Shown here in pieces: positions 1 to 7,615 of a stretch of DNA of 64,000 bases. Source of the DNA: Streptomyces sp. H27-H5 (lineage in GTDB: Bacteria > Actinomycetota > Actinomycetes > Streptomycetales > Streptomycetaceae). The translations under genes and the position numbers were made by a program. Every line of letters starts with the position of its first letter. The first letter of the stretch is position 1. The stretch spans positions 120,061-184,060 of the forward strand of contig NZ_JAPNLK010000002.1 of the NCBI RefSeq assembly GCF_026627505.1, read 5' to 3'. The notes beneath the pieces are model-generated. The model did not search any database. It worked only from the letters and a program-made list of their open reading frames with translations, and was not told where the DNA came from.

Positions 1-667
1 TGGTCTGGCGCCGCAGTCGGCGGCTGACGAGAGCGGCTCCGCCGGTGCCGAGCACCAGGGCGCCCACCGCGGCGCCGATCAGCAGCGGGAGCTGGTTCTC
101 GACCGCGTCACCGACGTTCTGGATCTCGATGCCGGTGGCGACGAGGCCGACGACCGCGCCGCTCGCGTCCCGCACCGGGACCACGGCGCGGACGGCGCTG
201 CTCGGGGCGCCCGTGAAGGTCTCGGTGAAGGACTCGCCCCGGACGGCACGATCGAGGTCGCCGGTGGCCCGCCGGCCGATCAGCTCGGGCCGGGAGTCGG
301 TGTAGCGCACCCCGTCGGTCTTCAGGACGGAGATGAAGTCGAGCCCGGAGGCGTTGCGGGCGCCCTCCGCCAGCGGCTGGAGCACGGCCGTCGGATCGGA
401 ACTCCTGAGGGCGGCGGGCAGGCCGGGCGCGCGCGCGAAGGACTCGGCGGCGGCCAGCGAGCGGTTGCGGGCGTCCTGCCGGCTGTCGTACCGGGCCTGG
501 AACACCAGCGCCAGCGCCGCCGCGGCGATCAACATCAGCACGATCACGGCCTGCAACGCGAACACCTGACCGGCGACACTGCCCGGGGCCAGGGAGAGAC
601 GCGCGAGCAGGCCCGATGGTTGGCCCGCCGGCGGTGATCCCCGGGGTCGACCCGAACGTCCGGTCAT
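1..667 (-). CDS. Sensor histidine kinase, CitA/DcuS-like (N-terminal part, cut by window edge)
   Basis: The reading frame starts at an ATG at 667 and stays open to base 1, giving the first 222 residues. After a Gly/Pro-rich cytoplasmic start there is a hydrophobic segment at about residues 34-54. An extracytoplasmic domain of about 130 residues follows, containing DFISVLKTDG and RAVVPVRDASGAVVGLVATG, as in single-Cache sensors of the CitA/DcuS family. A second membrane segment lies at about residues 193-215, followed by the basic stretch SRRLRRQT. Such kinases sense small ligands such as C4-dicarboxylates or citrate and phosphorylate a partner response regulator. The kinase domain and any regulator gene lie outside the window, so the ligand cannot be named. 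The fold assignment is fairly secure; the kinase identity is inferred from architecture. Confidence 0.75.
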   Translation of the reverse strand, partial: MTGRSGRPRGSPPAGQPSGLLARLSLAPGSVAGQVFALQAVIVLMLIAAAALALVFQARYDSRQDARNRSLAAAESFARAPGLPAALRSSDPTAVLQPLAEGARNASGLDFISVLKTDGVRYTDSRPELIGRRATGDLDRAVRGESFTETFTGAPSSAVRAVVPVRDASGAVVGLVATGIEIQNVGDAVENQLPLLIGAAVGALVLGTGGAALVSRRLRRQT

Positions 668-676
668 GAGCCATTT

Positions 677-1651
677 CTAACACTGTCGCCGCGGTTTGGG
701 GGTGGCGGAGGCTTCCGCGCGATACGCACGCGGACTCATGCCGACGTGTGCGGTGAACCGTTGGCGGAAGTTCACCTCGCCGGAGAACCCGGCCCGGCGG
801 GCCACCTCCGCCACCGGATGGTCGGTGCGTTCCAGCAGTTTGCGGGCCTCGTCCAGGCGGTGGCGCAGGAGCCACTTGTGCGGGGTCGTGCCCGTCCCGG
901 CCGCGAAGTGCCGGGCGAAGGAGCGGGGCGACATGCCGGCCCAACGGGCCAGCGTGGCCACGTCCAAGGGCTCGTGCAGATGGCGCAGGGCCCGTTCCCG
1001 CACGGCCGCGAGCGCCTCGGCGGTACGGTCCGCCGCGGGGGTGGGCCGGTCCAGGTACTGGGCGTGGTCCCCGGTGCGGAAGGGTCCCGTCACCATGGAC
1101 CGGGCGATGGCCGCGGCGACCTCCGAACCGTGCGCCTCCCGGACCAGGTGCAGGCACAGGTCGATGCCGGAGGCCACCCCGGCGGACGTCCAGATGCCCG
1201 AGTCCTCCACGAACAGCGGGGCGTCCTCGACCAGCACGCCGGGATGGCGCTCGGCCAACCGGGGGGCGAGCCACCAGTGGGTGACGGCCCTGCGCCCCTC
1301 CAGCAGCCCGGCCTCGGCGAGGATGAACGCCCCGGCACACAGCGAGGCCACCGGCACGCCCCGCGCGTGGGCCTCCCGCAGGGCCGCCAACACGGGCTCG
1401 GGCGTCGGGTCGGTCGGCTCGGACAGCGCCGGTACGACGACCAGGTCGGCGCGGGCCAGCCAGTCCAGGTCCCGGTCGGGCGCCAGCGTCAGCCCGCCGG
1501 GCAGGGCGATCGGCCCGGTGTCCAGGGCGCAGCGCCGCAGCTCGAAGTGCGGGACGCCGGCGCGGCTGCGGTCGGGCCCCCAGACCTCGGTGATGACGGC
1601 CAGGTCGAAGGCGCGGATGCCGGGCTGACAGACGATCGCGATCCGGTGCAT
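677..1651 (-). CDS. GlxA/FtrA-type AraC-family transcriptional regulator
   Basis: The 324-residue protein has an N-terminal DJ-1/PfpI-like domain (about residues 1-170), with VASLCAGAFILAEAGLL around the nucleophile-elbow position and THWWLAPRLAERHPGV. The C-terminal AraC DNA-binding domain (about 210-315) has two helix-turn-helices, VATLARWAGMSPRSFARHF and VAEVARRAGFSGEVNFRQRF. This is the GlxA/FtrA architecture, whose members usually control a neighbouring small-molecule enzyme. It is divergent from the cysteine hydrolase at 1734, its likely target. Two in-frame ATGs exist, at 1651 (MHRIAIV) and 1660 (MAGMHRI). The second lies inside the inverted repeat at 1653-1669, so repressor binding there could also affect this gene's own expression. 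Confidence 0.88.
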   Translation of the reverse strand: MHRIAIVCQPGIRAFDLAVITEVWGPDRSRAGVPHFELRRCALDTGPIALPGGLTLAPDRDLDWLARADLVVVPALSEPTDPTPEPVLAALREAHARGVPVASLCAGAFILAEAGLLEGRRAVTHWWLAPRLAERHPGVLVEDAPLFVEDSGIWTSAGVASGIDLCLHLVREAHGSEVAAAIARSMVTGPFRTGDHAQYLDRPTPAADRTAEALAAVRERALRHLHEPLDVATLARWAGMSPRSFARHFAAGTGTTPHKWLLRHRLDEARKLLERTDHPVAEVARRAGFSGEVNFRQRFTAHVGMSPRAYRAEASATPKPRRQC

Positions 1652-1652
1652 G

Positions 1653-1669
1653 CCTGCCATTGTGGCAGG
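1653..1669. promoter_or_regulatory. Operator-like inverted repeat CCTGCCA-N3-TGGCAGG
   Basis: A perfect 7-bp inverted repeat with a 3-bp centre lies in the divergent region between the GlxA-type regulator and the cysteine hydrolase. It abuts or overlaps the regulator's start codon. Position and symmetry fit an autoregulatory operator for the adjacent regulator; that role is inference. Confidence 0.55.
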
Positions 1670-1733
1670 ATCCCATCGGTTCGGGTCCGCGCCGCCCCTG
1701 TCGGGTCCGGCGCCCGCCGCACAGGATGAGGCC

Positions 1734-2363
1734 ATGACGACGAACGAGAACCCGAACCCGAACGACCCCGCGATCGAGATCGCCGACAACACCGCCCTGG
1801 TCGTCGTCGACGTCCAGCGGGGCTTCGACGACGGGTCCTTCTGGGGCCCGCGGAACAACCCGGAGGCGGAGGCCAACATCGCCGCCCTCATGGACGCCTG
1901 GCAGGAGACGGGCCGCCCCGTGGTCCTGGTCCGGCACACCTCGGTCCTCTCCGGTTCCGTCCTGGCCGAGGACCACCCGGGCCACGCGTTCAAGGACTTC
2001 GTACAGGACCGCCGGCACTCGGCCGCCCTGCTGGTCACCAAGACGGTGAACTCCTCGTTCCACGGCACCCCGGACCTGGCGCGGTGGCTCGACGCGCAGG
2101 GCATCGGCGCGTTCGTCGTCGTCGGGATCCAGACGAACATGTGCGTCGAGACCACCGCCCGGATCGGCGGCAACCTCGGCTACGACGTGCTCGTCCCCCT
2201 CGACGCCACGCACACCTTCGACCTCGAAGGCCCGGACGGTCTGCGCCTGACCGCCGACGCGCTGACCACCGCCACGGCCGTCAACCTCCACGGCGGCGGT
2301 TTCGCCCGCGTGACCACCACCGCCCGGCTCCTCTCCGCGGCCCGCGGCGCGGTCACCGCGTAG
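1734..2363 (+). CDS. Isochorismatase-family cysteine hydrolase
   Basis: The 209-residue protein has the family catalytic triad: Asp26 in ALVVVDVQRG, Lys103 in LLVTKTVNSSF, and nucleophile Cys137 in QTNMCVETTARIGGNLGYDV. Members of this fold hydrolyse amides, ureas or vinyl ethers (nicotinamidases, ureidohydrolases, isochorismatases). The substrate cannot be read from the sequence. It is divergent from the GlxA-type regulator at 677-1651, a common pairing, so expression is probably controlled by that regulator through the inverted repeat at 1653-1669. The ATG at 1734 is chosen because homology begins shortly after it and the upstream sequence is not family-like. Confidence 0.9.
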   Translation: MTTNENPNPNDPAIEIADNTALVVVDVQRGFDDGSFWGPRNNPEAEANIAALMDAWQETGRPVVLVRHTSVLSGSVLAEDHPGHAFKDFVQDRRHSAALLVTKTVNSSFHGTPDLARWLDAQGIGAFVVVGIQTNMCVETTARIGGNLGYDVLVPLDATHTFDLEGPDGLRLTADALTTATAVNLHGGGFARVTTTARLLSAARGAVTA

Positions 2364-2395
2364 CCGGGGCGCGGGCTTGTCCCGGGCCGGTGGGG

Positions 2396-2893
2396 TCAGC
2401 GATCGGCCCAGGTCACCGCGTAGTACCGCAGCCGGTCGTCCTCCCGCAGGAACCGCATCCCGGCGGCGGCCATCACCCGCCGGGATGCCGTGTTCTCCCG
2501 GTCGGTGTCCCCGTCCACCCCGCGGGCGCCGTGCGCGCGGGCGTGGTCCAGCAGGGCGCGCAGCGCCTCGGCGGCATGACCGCGTCCCCGGGCCGCGGGG
2601 ATCAGCCCGAAGCCGACGGTGACCCGTCCGGCGGCGTTCGCGGGCCCGTGGAACCCGGCCCCGCCGATCGCGACGCCGTCGTCGCGGCGCCGGATCTCGT
2701 ACGCGCCGAACGGCCCCGGATCGCCGTGCTCGGCGAGCAGGCGCAGGAACCGCCCCGCCCCCGCCCGGTCCGCGGCGTCCGGGTACCCGGGCCCCCACCG
2801 GTCGTCGGGCCGGGGCGTCCCGGACGCGAGGTGTTCGGCCGAGGCCCGGTCCAGGGGCGCGAGCAGCAGTCGCGCGGTCAGCAGTGTGGTCAC
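2396..2893 (-). CDS. GNAT-family N-acetyltransferase
   Basis: A 165-residue GTG-start protein of RimJ/RimL-like GNAT type. The acetyl-CoA pyrophosphate-binding loop is visible in VGFGLIPAARGRGHAAEALR (R-G-R-G-H-A), followed by the motif-B region RENTASRRVMAAAGMRF. It presumably transfers an acetyl group from acetyl-CoA to an amine; the acceptor is unknown. It converges on the cysteine hydrolase with a 32-bp gap, and no strong hairpin lies between them. The glycerate kinase gene lies on the same strand upstream but is separated from it by a strong terminator, so this gene is probably transcribed on its own. Confidence 0.85.
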   Translation of the reverse strand: MTTLLTARLLLAPLDRASAEHLASGTPRPDDRWGPGYPDAADRAGAGRFLRLLAEHGDPGPFGAYEIRRRDDGVAIGGAGFHGPANAAGRVTVGFGLIPAARGRGHAAEALRALLDHARAHGARGVDGDTDRENTASRRVMAAAGMRFLREDDRLRYYAVTWADR

Positions 2894-2970
2894 GGCCCCT
2901 GCCTACCAGTCGCGCCCGACCGGCCGGTACCGCATTGTTCGGGCTCCCGGCCCCCGACCCCGACCCCGGG

Positions 2971-3018
2971 CACGCCCGAGGCCCGGCCCCCTACGTCGGG
3001 GACCGGGCCTCGGGCGTG
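2971..3018 (-). terminator. Strong hairpin downstream of glycerate kinase
   Basis: A perfect 16-bp stem (2971-2986 with 3003-3018) and 16-nt loop start 12 nt after the glycerate kinase stop codon. There is no long U-tract, as is usual in Streptomyces. It probably ends glycerate kinase transcription and insulates the GNAT gene. Confidence 0.8.
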
Positions 3019-3029
3019 TCTCGCAGGCG

Positions 3030-4178
3030 TCAGAGCACGTCGGCGGCGATGTTGGCCGCGACCCGCTCCAGCAGGGGACCGGCGTTCGCGATGCACTTCG
3101 CGGGGTCCGGCTCGATCTCCGTCAGCGGGTACGCCCGCCGGATGCCGGCGGCCTGGAGGGCCTCCTGCTCCAGCAGCAGCCGCCCGCACACCGCGACGAC
3201 CTCCTTGCCCGCCGCGCGCGCCGCAGCCGCCACCCCGGCCGGGGCCTTGCCGTGCAGGGTCTGCTCGTCCAGCGAACCCTCACCGGTGATGACCAGCGTG
3301 GCCCGCTCCAGGGCCGGCGCGAAGCCGAGCACCTCCAGCATCAGCTCGATGCCGGGACGGAACGTCGCACCGAGGAGCAGCGCCCCGTAGCCGATGCCGC
3401 CCGCGCCGCCCGCGCCCGGCAACACCGCGCACTCGGCGGCCTTCGGGCCGATCGACTTCTCCAGCACGACCGCGAAGTGCGCCAGCGCCGCGTCGAGCGT
3501 CGCCACGTCCTCGGGCGACGCGCCCTTCTGCGGGCCGTAGACCGCAGGCGCGCCCTTCGGGCCCGTCAGCGGGTTGTCCACGTCGCTGGCGAGGACGAAG
3601 TCCACGTCCGCGAAGCGCGGGTCGACGCCGGACAGGTCCGCCGAGGCCAGTGACGCCAGGGCGCCGCCGCCGGGACCGACGGGTTCGCCGTTCGCATCCA
3701 GGAACACCGCGCCCAGCGCCGCGAGCATGCCCGCGCCGCCGTCGGTGGTGGCGCTGCCGCCCACGCCGAACACGATCGAGCGGGCGCCCGCGTCCAGCGC
3801 CGCCTTCAGCAGCTCGCCCGATCCGTACGTGGTCGCCGTCAGCGCGGCGAACACGCCCGAAGGCAGCAGCTGGAGCCCGGAGGCCTCCGCCATCTCGACC
3901 ACCGCGGTTCCGTCGCGCAGCGCGAAAGCAGCCGTGACCTGGTCACCGAGGGGTCCGGTGACCCGTACCTCCCGGCGTTCGAAACCGGCCGCCACGGCGG
4001 CCGCGACCGTACCGTCGCCGCCGTCCGCGACGGGGAGGGTCTCGATCTCCACGCCCGGGACGGCGCTGCGAAGGCCCGCCGTCACCCGCTCCGCGACCTG
4101 CACGGCCGTGAGCGAGCCCTTGAATTTGTCCGCGGCGATGAGCACGCGCGCGGTCTCAGTTACTGCTCCGTCCGTCAC
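3030..4178 (-). CDS. Glycerate kinase (GlxK/GarK type)
   Basis: The 382-residue protein matches the usual family length. Conserved blocks are visible: LIAADKFKGSLTAVQVAERV at the N-terminus, LPVADGGDGTVAAAV, the glycine-rich FGVGGSATTDGGAGMLAALG, and VITGEGSLDEQTLHGKAP near the C-terminus. The enzyme phosphorylates D-glycerate to 2-phosphoglycerate with ATP, feeding glyoxylate/glycerate carbon into lower glycolysis. It is divergent from the BCCT transporter. The GTG/ATG region near 4178 gives MTDGAVTETARVLIAADKF; a slightly later start would also keep the fold. Confidence 0.92.
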   Translation of the reverse strand: MTDGAVTETARVLIAADKFKGSLTAVQVAERVTAGLRSAVPGVEIETLPVADGGDGTVAAAVAAGFERREVRVTGPLGDQVTAAFALRDGTAVVEMAEASGLQLLPSGVFAALTATTYGSGELLKAALDAGARSIVFGVGGSATTDGGAGMLAALGAVFLDANGEPVGPGGGALASLASADLSGVDPRFADVDFVLASDVDNPLTGPKGAPAVYGPQKGASPEDVATLDAALAHFAVVLEKSIGPKAAECAVLPGAGGAGGIGYGALLLGATFRPGIELMLEVLGFAPALERATLVITGEGSLDEQTLHGKAPAGVAAAARAAGKEVVAVCGRLLLEQEALQAAGIRRAYPLTEIEPDPAKCIANAGPLLERVAANIAADVL

Positions 4179-4231
4179 CTTGCTAATCCCTTGCTATCGA
4201 ACAGTGCAGTCGCGCCCCCATGAGCGTATCC

Positions 4232-4243
4232 GGAGGATCCTCC
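4232..4243. promoter_or_regulatory. 12-bp palindrome GGAGGATCCTCC in divergent promoter region
   Basis: A perfect 12-bp palindrome lies in the 143-bp space between the divergent glycerate kinase and BCCT transporter genes. An AT-rich TATATA stretch at 4296-4301 lies 21 nt before the transporter ATG. The palindrome could be a dimeric-repressor site, but no regulator gene is adjacent. Confidence 0.3.
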
Positions 4244-4321
4244 TATGCCCATGGGTGGCCTGGGCCACACCCGGCGCGCCATCGCCCTAAATAGGTATAT
4301 ACGCCTGCATAGTGTGGCCGC

Positions 4322-6046
4322 ATGAGCGCCGATTCGCTGGAACAGCCACGTCCGGATCCCCCGGGCGAGGGTCCGGACGACCCGGGGGGCGGTACTCCCG
4401 ACCTCCAGGTGGTCGCGATCGGAGTGCTCGCCGTGCTCGCCGTCGTGGCGTGGGCGGTGTTCGGCAAGGACTCCTTCGACACCGCGTCGAGCACGGCGCT
4501 CGCCTGGGTGCTGGGCAACTTCGCCTGGCTGTTCGTGATCGCCGCCGACGTCTTCCTCGTCATGTGCGTCGTCCTCGCCCTCGGCCGGTTCGGCCGGATC
4601 AGGCTCGGCGCCGACGACTCCGAGCCCGAGTTCACGAACCTGTCCTGGATCGCGATGATGTTCAGCGCCGGCATGGGCATCGGCCTGATGTTCTACGGCG
4701 TGGGAGAGCCGCTCACCCACTTCCTGCACCCGCCACCCGCCTCCGGGGCGGCCCCGGGGACCGGCGCCGCCGCCCGCGCGGCCCTCGACTACTCCTTCTT
4801 CCACTGGACCCTGACCCCCTGGGCCATCTACGGCATCGCGGGCCTCGCCCTGGCCTACGCGACCTTCCGCAAGGGTCGCGGCAACCGGCTCAGCTCCGCC
4901 TTCGTCCCGCTGATCGGCGAGCGGCGGGCCGCCGGACCGCTCGGCAGGACCATCGACCTGCTCGCCGTCTTCGCCACGGTCTTCGGCACCGCGACCAGCC
5001 TCGGCCTCGGCGCGCTCCAGGTGGCCGAGGGGCTCGACCTCACCGCCGGCGTCGAGGACACGATCACCGTCCAGCTGATCATCATCGGCTCGCTGTCGGC
5101 TGCCTTCGTGCTCTCAGCCTTCTCCGGCCTGCACAAGGGCGTGAAGTGGCTGAGCACCATCAACCTCGTACTCGCCGCCGTGCTCATGCTCTTCGTCTTC
5201 GTCCTCGGCCCGACCGTCTACATCCTCGACGTCATCCCGGCGAGCGTCGGCAGCTACCTGCACGAACTGCTGCCCCTGGCGACCGGGACCGGCGCCTTCA
5301 CCGACAGCACGTGGCTCGGCGCGTGGACCATCTTCTACTGGGCGTGGTGGCTCTCCTGGGCCCCGTTCGTCGGCACCTTCATCGCCCGCATCTCGCGCGG
5401 CCGCACCATCCGCGAGTTCCTCATCGGCGTGCTGCTGGTGCCCAGCGGCGCCACCGTCGTCTGGTTCTGCGTGATGGGCGGCACCGCCATCCGGCTCGAA
5501 TCCACCGGCGCCGCCGACCTCGCCGGCAAGGTCCGGGAGGGCGTGGAGGCGTCGCTCTTCGCGATGCTCGACGCGCTGCCGCTGGGCACCGTCACCTCCT
5601 GGGTGGCGATGGTCCTGGTCATGACGTACTTCGTCACCAGCGCCGACTCCGCCTCCCTGGTCATGGGCTCGCTCACCAGCCGCGGCTCCCTGAACCCGCC
5701 CACCTGGCTGGTCGTCACCTGGGGCATCCTGATGGCCGGCGTGGCCGCCGCGCTGCTCCTCGCGGGCGGCCTGAAATCCCTTCAGACCGCGACCATCCTG
5801 GTCGCACTGCCCTTCGTCGTCGTCATGTTGCTGCTCTGCTGGGCCCTGGTGAGGGAACTGCGCGAAGACCCCGGCGCGGGCCCCGCCCGCACGCACGCGC
5901 TCCACGGGATGCGCGACGCCGTCAAGGCGATGGTCGGCGACGCCGTCACCGGACAGGGCCGGGCCGGCCACCACCGGCTCAAGCGGGTCGCCGAGTCCAA
6001 GGGGCGGGACCGCACGGACGGCGAGGACGGCGCCTCCGGTACGTGA
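4322..6046 (+). CDS. BCCT-family (betaine/carnitine/choline) transporter
   Basis: A 574-residue membrane protein with about 12 hydrophobic segments. Family landmarks include the glycine-rich MMFSAGMGIGLMFYGVGEP, SFFHWTLTPWAIYGIAGL, and the aromatic-rich FYWAWWLSWAPFVGTFIARI forming the substrate box. BCCT proteins import quaternary-ammonium osmolytes such as glycine betaine or choline, usually with Na+ or H+. The cytoplasmic C-terminal tail after residue 500 is charged, as in osmoregulated members. No clear Shine-Dalgarno sequence precedes the ATG at 4322. A TAGTGT hexamer at 4310-4315 would fit leaderless transcription, but that is only a possibility. The exact substrate is not readable. Confidence 0.93.
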   Translation: MSADSLEQPRPDPPGEGPDDPGGGTPDLQVVAIGVLAVLAVVAWAVFGKDSFDTASSTALAWVLGNFAWLFVIAADVFLVMCVVLALGRFGRIRLGADDSEPEFTNLSWIAMMFSAGMGIGLMFYGVGEPLTHFLHPPPASGAAPGTGAAARAALDYSFFHWTLTPWAIYGIAGLALAYATFRKGRGNRLSSAFVPLIGERRAAGPLGRTIDLLAVFATVFGTATSLGLGALQVAEGLDLTAGVEDTITVQLIIIGSLSAAFVLSAFSGLHKGVKWLSTINLVLAAVLMLFVFVLGPTVYILDVIPASVGSYLHELLPLATGTGAFTDSTWLGAWTIFYWAWWLSWAPFVGTFIARISRGRTIREFLIGVLLVPSGATVVWFCVMGGTAIRLESTGAADLAGKVREGVEASLFAMLDALPLGTVTSWVAMVLVMTYFVTSADSASLVMGSLTSRGSLNPPTWLVVTWGILMAGVAAALLLAGGLKSLQTATILVALPFVVVMLLLCWALVRELREDPGAGPARTHALHGMRDAVKAMVGDAVTGQGRAGHHRLKRVAESKGRDRTDGEDGASGT

Positions 6047-6083
6047 TCCACACACCCGGCGGCGGCTGGGTAGGGTTGCGGGC

Positions 6084-6584
6084 GTGACCACCACCGATGC
6101 CTACGCCACCTACATCGCGAGCCTGCCCCGGGTGCTGGCCGGCGCCGCCGCGCTCTTCCGCGACGCCGAGGGACGGGTGCTCCTCGTCGAGCCGAACTAC
6201 CGCGCGGGCTGGGCCCTGCCGGGCGGCACCATCGAGTCGGACACCGGCGAGTCCCCGCGCACGGCGGCCCGCCGCGAGAGCGCCGAGGAGATCGGACTCG
6301 ACGTCACGCTCGGCAGACTGCTCGCCGTCGACTGGAGCGTGGGCCCCGACCGCCCGCCGATCGTGGCGTACGTCTACGACGGGGGCGTGCTGGACGCCGG
6401 ACAACTGGCCTCGATCAGGCTCCAGGAGGAGGAACTGGTCTCCTGGAAGCTGGTCGAGCCCGCCGAACTCACCACCCACCTGCTCGGATCGCTCGGCCTG
6501 CGCACCCAAGAGGCCCACCGCGTGCTGGAGTCGGGCGAGAGCACCGCAGAGCTGGAGAACGGCCGCCGCCCGGCGACCGCATAG
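6084..6584 (+). CDS. NUDIX hydrolase
   Basis: A 166-residue GTG-start protein 37 nt after the transporter. The Nudix box is GGTIESDTGESPRTAARRES followed by AEEIG. The REXXEEXG core is intact, but there are two extra residues between the glycine and the first conserved glutamate compared with GX5E. Nudix enzymes cleave nucleoside diphosphates linked to another moiety (NDP-sugars, oxidised nucleotides, ADP-ribose). The substrate is unknown. It may be co-transcribed with the BCCT gene given the short gap. Confidence 0.88.
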   Translation: MTTTDAYATYIASLPRVLAGAAALFRDAEGRVLLVEPNYRAGWALPGGTIESDTGESPRTAARRESAEEIGLDVTLGRLLAVDWSVGPDRPPIVAYVYDGGVLDAGQLASIRLQEEELVSWKLVEPAELTTHLLGSLGLRTQEAHRVLESGESTAELENGRRPATA

Positions 6585-6628
6585 TCCCGTTACACCAGGC
6601 CTACTTCGACCAGGACAGAATTCAGCGA

Positions 6629-7057
6629 ATGATCACGATGTACGCCTGGCCCAGCACGGCCGACGGGCCCGACGCCCTCCCCATGGTCCACTTCACCACC
6701 GACGACCAGTCCAGCGGCGAGTTCACCGCCGAGGGGACCCCGGTCTGGATGTTCGACGGCGCGATACGCGACGGCGGATGGGCCGAGTTCGGCGACTTCG
6801 AGGGCTGGTCGACCCCCGCCGAGGGCTGGCAGGCCTTCTACCGCCGCGAGGACGACCTCCTCGCCGTCACCGGACCTGGCGCCTGCGAAGGCTGGTACCA
6901 GGGCAAACTGGGCGCCGACGCCGCGTGGGTGGCCGCGGCCGGGGAACAGCAGAGCGTGGTGCTGCTCGCCGCCCCCGTCCAACACCCCTCGCTGTACGCC
7001 TACGCGGTGGAAGCCGGCGCCGGCTTCGCCCTGCTGGTGCCCCTGGTCGTCATCTAG
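6629..7057 (+). CDS. Uncharacterised 142-residue protein
   Basis: I do not recognise this family. The protein has no signal peptide and no long membrane segment, although the C-terminus is hydrophobic (AGFALLVPLVVI). It is rich in Trp and acidic residues, with repeated aromatic-acidic patches (WMFDG, WAEFGDFEGW, AEGWQAFYRREDDLL, CEGWYQGKLG) that suggest a small beta-rich domain. It lies 44 nt downstream of the NUDIX gene on the same strand and converges on ogt. Codon bias matches its neighbours, so it is likely a real resident gene. Confidence 0.7.
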   Translation: MITMYAWPSTADGPDALPMVHFTTDDQSSGEFTAEGTPVWMFDGAIRDGGWAEFGDFEGWSTPAEGWQAFYRREDDLLAVTGPGACEGWYQGKLGADAAWVAAAGEQQSVVLLAAPVQHPSLYAYAVEAGAGFALLVPLVVI

Positions 7058-7065
7058 TGCTGTGG

Positions 7066-7087
7066 GGCCCGCCTTCGGGATCGGGCC
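7066..7087. terminator. Short hairpin between convergent genes
   Basis: GGCCCG (7066-7071) can pair with CGGGCC (7082-7087) around a 10-nt loop, between the stop codons of the unknown protein and ogt. The stem is short, so a role as a shared weak terminator is uncertain. Confidence 0.35.
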
Positions 7088-7090
7088 GGA

Positions 7091-7600
7091 TCAGGCCAGT
7101 TCCTCCTGGGTGGGCGCGCCGGACTCGAAGGCCAGCAGTTTCACCTTGCGTTCCACCCCGCCGCCGTAGCCCGTCATGCCCCCCGAGGCCCCGATGACGC
7201 GGTGGCAGGGCACGATGATGCCGATCGGGTTCCTGCCGTTCGCCAGGCCCACCGCGCGCGAGGCACCCGGCTTGCCCAGCTTGTCCGCGAGCTGCCCGTA
7301 CGACCAGGTCTCGCCGTACGGGATGCGCACCAGCTGCTCCCACACACTGCGCTGGAACTCGGTGCCCTCCATGCGCAGCGGCAGGGTGAACTCGCTCAGC
7401 TCCCCGGCGAAGTACGCGGTCAACTGTCGCACCACCTCGGGGAACGGCGCCTCGCTCTCCTCGACCCGCTCCCCGAAGGACTCCTCGGCCGGTCGGTGCC
7501 GCTGCCCGACCATGTACAGGCCGCTCAGGACGCCGTCGGTGGCGACGAGCGTCAGCGGGCCGTGGGGGCTCGCGACGACGGTGTGCTGCTTGCTGGTCAT
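7091..7600 (-). CDS. ogt: Methylated-DNA--protein-cysteine methyltransferase (Ogt)
   Basis: The 169-residue protein carries the alkyltransferase active site [12 protein letters not shown] with acceptor Cys132, preceded by [13 protein letters not shown] and [12 protein letters not shown], the DNA-recognition helix and Arg finger. It repairs O6-alkylguanine and O4-alkylthymine by suicidal transfer of the alkyl group to the cysteine. It lies 15 nt downstream of the Ada/AlkA fusion, so the two are almost certainly an operon covering complementary alkylation lesions. The upstream activator domain in that fusion could control both. Confidence 0.95.
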   Translation of the reverse strand: MTSKQHTVVASPHGPLTLVATDGVLSGLYMVGQRHRPAEESFGERVEESEAPFPEVVRQLTAYFAGELSEFTLPLRMEGTEFQRSVWEQLVRIPYGETWSYGQLADKLGKPGASRAVGLANGRNPIGIIVPCHRVIGASGGMTGYGGGVERKVKLLAFESGAPTQEELA

Positions 7601-7615
7601 GACGGTCGGGCTCCT

